Shown here piece by piece: positions 56,819 through 64,000 of a stretch of 64,000 bases of DNA. This stretch comes from Alnus glutinosa (taxonomy: Eukaryota > Streptophyta > Magnoliopsida > Fagales > Betulaceae). Position 1 is the stretch's first letter. Each line of letters opens with the position of its first letter. The stretch spans positions 32,037,116-32,101,115 of the forward strand of contig NC_084890.1 of the NCBI RefSeq assembly GCF_958979055.1, in the 5' to 3' direction. The notes beneath the pieces are model-generated. The model did not search any database. It was not told the DNA's origin and saw only the letters and a list, made by a program, of their open reading frames with translations. The position numbers and the translations under genes are program-made.

Positions 56819-58740
56819 TATGATATTATATTAAAACAGGACTTTCAAATGCAGCTGAACTTGCAAATTGATACTATTCGGCGTATTCGCTCTCTTATTT
56901 TAGTGTCTATTTAGCTTTGATCGGTGTGTAATTAATAAGAATATACTTACAAATCAAAGAATGAGAAAACTTACGTACTCTTTTATATATCTATTATATT
57001 GTCTTATTATTATTAATTATAAAAGCCAACATGTTAGAGTGAGCCAATCGTATTAGTGAAAAGGCAAGCCATCTATATATGGCTCTATGAAAAACCTGAA
57101 GGTTACTTGACATTCCCCACCCACCCCCCAAATATTGAAATTATTCCAATGGCATACTATCCCCCACCCCTCCCTAAAAAAAAAAGTTTGATTATATACA
57201 TATTCGAATCGAATTATTCCAATGACATGATAAACCTATATATGCTCAACGGACAATAGAGAATGACTGATTCCAGCACGGACGTACACATTTCTTGGAA
57301 ATTAAAGAACTTTTTAAGACCACTTACACCAAAGTTGTTCTTGGAATTAATGCTTGAAGCCTTCCTTACACCAAGTTTTTTTGTGACCTTTTTCCCCTAT
57401 TCTGTTGATTCATCTTCGACTTTTTTCTTTTATTCAGTGAAGAATTAACTCGAACCAACAAATAAGCGCAACATTCATGAAATTTAGCGAAAGCCAAATG
57501 ATCGATCTATCCAAATAAATGGAGAATATTAGAGAAGGAGTGATAGGACAGTAAAAAAAAAATAAACAAATTAAAAGGAGACCCACGTTAAAATAGATAG
57601 AAAAAACAAAAACAAAATATCACATCGCTCTGAAAGTGAGAGTGAGAGAGAGAGAGAGAGAGGTTGCTTGTAGGAAACACTTCCCTAATATGATCGATTA
57701 AGCTTTTTCCGAATGTGGAGGTTTCTTGAAGGAAGACAAGGATTTCCCAATGTAAAGAGCACACTTTTTCCATTTTTGAAGGGTTAACTCTGAGACAAGT
57801 GATAAAGACTAAAAGCATTGACAAATACAAGACATGGCGATTGTTTCTGACTCAGATTTGCTTCCCTTAACAAAACTAAACTAAAGCCAATGGGCATGCA
57901 AAAAGAGAAAGAGAAAGGAGGAGTGAGTAGTCAGACATAGAAGTGCTAAGACAGGTTCTTTACAGGCAGTACTGAATTATAAAAGAATTGAATCTGAGAG
58001 TTCTGAATCTTCAAAAGCTTTTTGTAGTTCACGCCAAGCTGTGAAAAAAACCCATCAATGAGATTTCGGATTGGACGTGTGATCTGACAAACTGTGTGTG
58101 TCATATATATATACACACTGCTTTAGGAAATGATGCTTCAACTCTCAGCTCCCAACTCTCAACTCTCAACTCTCAGCTCCTAACTCTCAACTCCAATAAT
58201 TATATCCCATAAAAAAAATATGAAATAATAATAAGAAGTTTAAGAACAATAACATTTATTGTTTAGAGTTTAGAAGGTTTGATATTCTATCATAGGAGGG
58301 TTAATTAAGTAACATTTGTTTAGAGTTTAATTAGATTGATCACAAAGTAAGCTTCTTTTGTAGTATATTATAACTTGTTAAGTGTTTTTATGTATATACT
58401 ATATATATAGTATGTTAAGTTTGGTGAATTGTATTGCTTAGGAAAAAAATAATAATTCCATTCAAAGTCAATTATTGCACCGCTAATTTTACTAAATTGT
58501 GAGTTTCATAGTTTGGTTCTTTTGTCTTTTTCTTTTTTTTGAAAAATACACATACATTACCCGTATTGAACTATCACGCAATTTGTAATGTTCTCTCCAA
58601 ATTATCGAAAAATTGTAATGTGCCCCGTTTGTCCTCACAAAAAGACAAAAATATCCTTATAAATTTGAGGAAAATTAAAATAACAATATTGAAAGTGCGA
58701 GTTGAGTATGGCCAACAAATAAAAATTCATTAGGATCAGT
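56819..58740. other. Intergenic, no gene seen
   Basis: AT-rich DNA. A small tandem array of AACTCTC heptamers (variants AGCTCCC, AACTCC) lies at about 58139-58193 and a (GA)n run at about 57644-57662. No convincing open frame. Confidence 0.45.
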
Positions 58741-59830
58741 AACTCCATCAACATATTGCACACATTACAGATCTTATTGATCAAGACACTAGAGTTTGGA
58801 ATTCGACTCTAGTACGAGAGTTGTTTGGAGAGGTCAATGCCAACATCACTTGCCAGATTCCTCTCGAATCGAATAATAGTTGTGGCAAGACAGATTTGGA
58901 GTGCCTCCATTAACGGGGAGTTAGTGCCAAGTGATTACCGCTTACAAATAGATAAGATAGCATTAGCAAAAGGGGAATGTTCAAGCAAGTGACAACATAG
59001 TTTGCTATAAAAGCATCTTTGGAAAATGCAAGTGCATCATGCTGTTAAGGTATTTATGTTGAGGGCTTGCATAAATGCATTATCGACCAAAGCAAATATG
59101 TTCAAAAGGAAAATCATGGAAGACCCTCTATGCCCATTATGTGGATTCGTGGTAGAGACTACATGACACATTTTGTGGGGTTGAGGAGCTGCCAAGGATG
59201 TATTGAGCATGTGTGGTAGGAAGATCCAAAAAAAAAAATGTATAGAGCATGAGGATTTTGTGATCATTGTAGAGACCCTCCAACAGGAATTGGAGCCTAA
59301 CGACTTGGAGCTCATGGCAGTGATGGCACAGAACTTATGGCTACGTCGGAATGTTGTTGTCCATTGGGGACTTCTCAACCACGCTACCCTACTCGTAAGT
59401 AAAGCTTCAAACTCCCTCGCAGCTTTTCATAATGCTAATTCCCGACAGCAAACTAGGACAGAAAATGATCATAATATGAACCTCAGATGGCAAGGCCCTA
59501 GCTATGGGAGGGTTTGTGAAGGTCAATTGAGATGCAGTTGTGAATAAATGTAACCGGAAGATGGGTATTAATTGGGACCATAATTCGAGATTGTCAGGGT
59601 GAGGTATTTGCTTCTTTGTCTAGTTCCAATGATTATATTACTGACCCTGTTATTGGTAAAGCCACAGCTGCTTGGAGAGCCACTATATTTTGTAGTGAGT
59701 TGGGGCACCAACGAGTAGAGTAGGAAGGTGACGCTCTTCAAGTAGTGTAGACTTTGCGAAAAGAAGATAGTAATTGGAGCAAAAATAGCCATCCAACTGA
59801 GGAGGCTCGTGGGGTCTTAAGCTATCTCTA
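58740..59830 (+). pseudogene. LINE (L1-type) ORF2 C-terminal remnant: zf-RVT and RNase H-like parts
   Basis: Interrupted frames encode KMQVHHAVKVFMLRACIN and MEDPLCPLCGFVVETT, then HILWG, the plant LINE zinc-finger (zf-RVT) motif, with a stop (TGA) between TT and HILWG. Further on come LMAVMAQNLWLRRNVVVHWG and, in another frame, IGKATAAWRA and EGDALQVV, typical of the RNase H-like domain behind plant LINE reverse transcriptases. The reverse transcriptase itself is absent. Stops and frame changes show it is inactive. Confidence 0.72.
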
Positions 59831-61357
59831 ATAATGAAAAGTTACTCGTGTAAGAGAAATCATTAAGGGGCCGGCCCATCAATCTTGCAAATGAAGCGCT
59901 CTTTTTTAGCGATGAGCATATTTTCCTTGAAAAAGTTTTCTATTATATTGTTGATGAGCATTGTGCTTAATTTGTTTTCATTAATATATTATGCTCAACC
60001 ACTTTTTTCTTTTTTTTTTTCAAAGAAAGAAAAAACGTATGTTTTTCCTTGGTAGCAAGTTATGAAAAAATCCTTAAAAAGTAATATATTACAAGTTGAA
60101 GAAAACAAGCGCCTAGAACAAGACATTCTCGTTGTGTAAAGAACATTATGTTTCTTAAAATAATAACCCTAAGGAATAAGGATACTCGGGAAACAAAATA
60201 GTGTTATTGAAATAGGTTATTTCTGTCGTTTTTTGTTTTTTGTTTATGATTATTTTTGTGTCCATCTATAAGATAGACTTTCTAGCTAGTCACAACGTTA
60301 ACATTTATTTAAGTCAGGTTTAGAGGTTGACCAGTCACAATTCAATCAAGTCAACTTCATTGGTCATAAAAAGATACCGATCGAGTCCTGGCCTCAAGGC
60401 TCATAACTATTAACAGAGATCAGTTGAAATGAATGTTGCTTTCTATTCCTTTTTATTCTCTTCGATCTATAATTCCTACAGCTTCAGGCTTCTAACTTTT
60501 AGTCAACAATTTTTTATTTTCTTTATTTTTTTTTTGAAGTATTTTATTTGGACCAGCAGACTTTTTCTCATTTTTGGCTCGCCAAACTATTCACCAGACA
60601 ACCACGAGATTTTTGATTTCATGCTAAACCTGTGATCTAATAATAATGGTTAAGTCATAAATTATTTTAAAATTTTAAGTCAGTAAAAAAAAATTATTTA
60701 ATATACATTCTAATAATAATAGCTAACAGTGCACCACATACTTAATTATGAATTAGATATTTGTATGCTAGTATATTGATTAATTAAATAGGTGATAATT
60801 AATAGCATATATAAAATATTTAATTACATTCTATCACATGTTTACTTAATGACTAATATGGTTAGAAATCACATTTTTATTCTCGTCAACTATATAACCT
60901 TAGTTATAACATGGTTTTTACATTGACGCGTCTTCATTTCCTATATTACTACACGATTAATTGTTTCATTATCAATTGTACGTCTTGAATGCATCTTTCC
61001 AGTTAAAAAAATAAGGAATACATCTTTCTGAGATTGTTATCACCCAAGTTGTTATTCATAATATGATCTCCTATATATAAGACATTGGCTTGTTCACCAG
61101 GCACCACATTCGTTCTTCTTTTTTTTTTAAGCATCATTCACCACACCAGTGCATTCAATATCGATGAAAATGCATGCCATCTCAACCATTTCAGACAATC
61201 GAAAATATTATATACTTTAATATATATAGAGACACACACGGTTGGGCATATATTCTTGGGATCATATAGCATATAGCCACTTAGGAATCTTTTTCAAGGC
61301 ATCAAAACAGACAAGCAGAACGCCCAAAGGGCTCCCATGATACGTTGTAAGGAATTA

Positions 61358-61392
<35 letters not shown>

Positions 61393-61600
61393 GTCAATTG
61401 GGTAAGGAGAGTAAAAATATCTGCAGTGACAATTATTGGGAGGCGCAAAAAGATCCCAGGCATTGGCAGTATATGAACGCGTGCTGCCACTCCTTGAAGA
61501 TAGACTTGAAGTTTTATATTTACACATCAATAATATTATATCTATACAGTTCATGGGGGGATTCTGAATTTGTTGTCCTTCCGCGCCTTAAGATGATCAC
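59831..61600. other. Intergenic, no gene seen
   Basis: AT-rich DNA with a (TA)n tract at about 61361-61388. No coding similarity strong enough to annotate. Confidence 0.45.
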
Positions 61601-61924
61601 CGCCTGACAGCAATGAAAAAATCTCCACTGTTTGCTTTTGTTCACGTTTGCATTAGATATTCTTCATGTTGCTTTGTTCCTTCAATTTGTGAGAGTTTGA
61701 GCTGGTGCATACAATTTGTGTCGTGTTAATGATCAGTGGAAGGACACTCGTATTGGCACTTTATCTCTCTCTGCTATCTGCTATCTGTCCTTCCTCGGCC
61801 TTGACATAACAACACTGAAATGATAGATGCATCAATCAGAATCACTGCCATTAATTTTATCATCACTGGAAGAAACATCACAAAAGAAACCAAAGAGAAA
61901 TTAGAAAACTAGACCAACCCCTCT

Positions 61925-61932
61925 TATATAAA
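61925..61932 (+). promoter_or_regulatory. TATA box of the UFO-like gene
   Basis: TATATAAA lies about 312 bp before the ATG at 62244. The implied leader is ~280 bases and pyrimidine-rich (CTTCCTCTTCAACTTCTCTC), with no obvious intron. Confidence 0.6.
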
Positions 61933-62243
61933 CACTTGTCCGACCCCATCGAAGCAAAACCATCCAAGACCAACCAAACTTCATGTTCGATCTAGTTGTC
62001 TTTTATGACCATCTTCCTCTTCAACTTCTCTCTCCAACCCCACTAATGATGAGAAATCTTGTTTTTTTGTTTCTCAACGCGTTGCCTTCTTAAGACCCAC
62101 CTGAGATTTCTATTTTTATGTTGCCTTCCCAAAGCCTTGAGCAAAACATTTCAGCCAGCCATGCGCGCGCCTTAATTTCTCTCTGGGTAAAACTCTACTT
62201 TTTTTTTTTTTTTTTTAATTGTTTCCACTGAAAAACAATACAT

Positions 62244-63572
62244 ATGGAAGCTTTTCACCCTTCTATGACCTTACCCTTTTCCTACACTTTCGCTACTACA
62301 ATCACTGGAAGTGGAAGTAGTAGTACTAGTAACACTGCAAACACTATCACCACTCCATGGATGGACAGAAGGATATGGAGTAAACTCCCACAGAGGCTGC
62401 TCGATCGTGTGCTTGCTTTTCTTCCACCACCAGCCTTCTTCCGCGCACGTGCTGTATGCAAGAGATGGTATGCTCTCTTGTTTTCTGACACCTTTCTTGA
62501 AATATATCTCCAAATATCTCCTCGCCACAATTGGTTCCTATTCTTCAAGCACAAAACTCTCAAAAGCTACATATATAGGAACAGTAGTGGCGGTGGAGAT
62601 CATGGTGACAATATTATTGCACCTTGTGAAGGATATCTCTTTGACCCTTATGATATCACATGGTACCGGCTTTCCTTTGCTTTGGTCCCCGCCGGTTTCT
62701 CTCCGGCTTCTTCCTCTGGTGGCTTGGTTTGCTGGGTTTCCGACGAGGCCGGTCCAAAAAGTATAATCCTATGCAACCCGGTTCTTGGCTCTCTAACTCA
62801 ACTGCCTCCCACTCTAAGACCTCGGCTCTTTCCTTCTATTGGCTTGACTGTTAGCCCTTCGTCAATAGACGTCATTATCGCCGGCGATGACATGATTTCT
62901 CCTTACGCCGTCAAGAATCTGACGGCGGAGAACTTTCATATTGATGGGGGTGGGTTTTACTCAATATGGGGAACGACTTCTTCTCTCCCGAGGCTTTGTA
63001 GCCTTGAGTCAGGCAGAATGGTTTACGTGGGAGAAAAATTCTACTGCATGAACTACAGCCCGTTTAGCGTTTTAGCTCATGATGTCACAACAAATGCATG
63101 GTGCAAGATTCAAGCTCCCATGCGCAGATTTCTACGATCGCCAAGCTTGGTTGAGAGCAAGGGAAATCTTCTGTTAGTCGCGGCGGTCGAGAAAAGCAAG
63201 CTGAATGTTCCGAAGAGCTTCAGGCTTTGGAGCTTGCAAGCTTGCGGAACTACGTGGGTGGAAGTTGAAAGAATGCCGCAGCAACTGTATCTTCAGTTTG
63301 AGGAGCTGGAAGGTGGAAATGGGTTTGATTGTGTCGGGCATGGGGAGTTTGTTGTGATTATGATTCGAGGGTCGTCCGACAAGGCTTTGCTGTTGGATGT
63401 TTTTCGGAAAATTTGGCAGTGGATTCCTCCATGTCCGTACTCTCAAGGTGGCAGCGGCGATGGACGAGGTGGCGAGTTGCATGGTTTTGCTTATGAGCCT
63501 AGACTCGCTACGCCGGTCACCGGACTCCTGGACCAGCTGACCACCATCCCGTTTCAGCCTTTCAGTGGTTAA
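62244..63572 (+). CDS. UFO: UNUSUAL FLORAL ORGANS (UFO/FIMBRIATA)-type F-box protein
   Basis: A single exon of 442 residues, the same length and intronless structure I know for Arabidopsis UFO. After a Ser/Thr/Asn-rich leader the F-box runs about 43-88 (IWSKLPQRLLDRVLAFLPPP, then RARAVCKRWYALLFS), which binds the SKP1 adaptor of an SCF ubiquitin ligase. The rest is a Kelch-like propeller (GGLVCWVSDEAGPKSIILCN, FYSIWGTTSSLPRLCSLESG, ELHGFAYEPRLATPV). UFO acts in the nucleus with LEAFY to switch on petal and stamen identity genes. The start is the ATG in ACATATGGAAGC; no in-frame ATG lies closer upstream. All motifs appear intact. Confidence 0.95.
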   Translation: MEAFHPSMTLPFSYTFATTITGSGSSSTSNTANTITTPWMDRRIWSKLPQRLLDRVLAFLPPPAFFRARAVCKRWYALLFSDTFLEIYLQISPRHNWFLFFKHKTLKSYIYRNSSGGGDHGDNIIAPCEGYLFDPYDITWYRLSFALVPAGFSPASSSGGLVCWVSDEAGPKSIILCNPVLGSLTQLPPTLRPRLFPSIGLTVSPSSIDVIIAGDDMISPYAVKNLTAENFHIDGGGFYSIWGTTSSLPRLCSLESGRMVYVGEKFYCMNYSPFSVLAHDVTTNAWCKIQAPMRRFLRSPSLVESKGNLLLVAAVEKSKLNVPKSFRLWSLQACGTTWVEVERMPQQLYLQFEELEGGNGFDCVGHGEFVVIMIRGSSDKALLLDVFRKIWQWIPPCPYSQGGSGDGRGGELHGFAYEPRLATPVTGLLDQLTTIPFQPFSG

Positions 63573-64000
63573 TTAATTAGTAGTAGCTAGGCAAAGCAAT
63601 GGTTGCTTGCATGCACTGTTTGTTGTAGGTGTAGTAAATGTATGAGGGAGTTCATTAATCTGCTTTTTGGATGTTTTAAGTGAATTAATCTACATGTTTA
63701 GTCTACTGTTATGTATTAATGCCCTCACTCTATTTATGTCTCTATCCATGCATGCTTGAATTTCAAGCTTGGTTGATAGTTTAACAAGAACTGGATCGGA
63801 CTCACTGGAAGATTAATTTGCCAGTTCGTAAGTGAAAACGAGCCAAAATTATAAAGAAATAAGCTCTACGTAATCTTGATACGCATTTCTTTGTAAAAGA
63901 TTTAATACTTCTAACATTTCTTAATAAGTAATACAAATGCATCTTTTATACATTTTTATACAATTAAATTTTAAATTTACTATTAAAATTTATGGGATGC
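63573..64000. other. UFO 3' flank
   Basis: Downstream of the UFO stop. AT-rich, probable 3' UTR in the first ~150 bp. Nothing else recognised. Confidence 0.4.

Noticed and set aside
57588-57830. 80-codon minus-strand frame
   Set aside because: No homology, no intron signals, and a (GA)n tract encodes part of it.
58139-58193. CRISPR-like or satellite repeat
   Set aside because: It is a short run of imperfect AACTCTC heptamers without spacers; a plant genome context makes CRISPR irrelevant.
61085-61276. Secreted protein start resembling a fasciclin-like arabinogalactan protein (FVLLFFLSIIHHTSAFNI)
   Set aside because: There is no ATG (the frame begins at TTG), only the leader-like stretch resembles the family, and no fasciclin domain follows. 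Too weak to annotate.

Overview
The window is nuclear DNA of a flowering plant, most likely a woody eudicot. The genes carry GT-AG introns, intergenic DNA is AT-rich, and five classes of plant transposon are present. The exact species cannot be read from the sequence. Four kinds of host gene look intact: a HAD-family hydrolase (minus strand, 23842-25403), DNA polymerase eta (minus strand, 16 coding exons, 32516-41216), a tandem pair of family-1 glycosyltransferases (minus strand, 41749-43188 and 52074-53513), and a single-exon UFO-type F-box gene (plus strand, 62244-63572).

Left end (1-16.5 kb). The last exons of a cysteine-rich receptor-like kinase are split by a decayed Ty3/gypsy retrotransposon with two ~600-bp LTRs (425-6127). 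The kinase is itself frameshifted. From 9.4 to 16.4 kb lies a tandem array of pseudogene debris (ankyrin/ITN1-like and kinase-like pieces). A 3.18-kb non-autonomous CACTA element (9934-13116, TSD TCT) interrupts the first unit, and two neighbouring units preserve the empty site. The CACTA carries what looks like the first exon of a UBA2C-like RNA-binding protein gene.

Centre-left (16.5-23.4 kb). A complete Mutator-like element spans 16563-23411, with 303-363-bp terminal inverted repeats and a perfect 9-bp target duplication. It encodes a FAR1/MULE transposase with DDE and SWIM residues in place. Four downstream exons, all phase 0, would join the transposase to a C-terminal domain matching the plant mRNA-decapping scaffold VARICOSE/EDC4, for a predicted 943 residues. 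The same element carries a fragment of a CrRLK1L malectin-like receptor domain and two strong palindromes. This is the most unusual content of the window.

Centre-right (23.4-57 kb). The HAD gene and POLH are ordinary host genes; POLH hosts a small MULE-type MITE and a 19-base C run in introns. A segmental duplication (about 41.45-47.18 and 51.36-56.42 kb) produced the two glycosyltransferases. Both have intact 479-codon frames but lack the expected catalytic histidine (Asn18) and the first Trp of the PSPG box (Leu354). Comparing the two blocks dates several insertions, including a poly(A)-tailed retroposon present only in the first. A TRIM-like element lies just beyond the second block.

Right end (57-64 kb). 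A degraded LINE fragment and otherwise featureless DNA precede the UFO homologue, which has a TATA box about 310 bp before its ATG.
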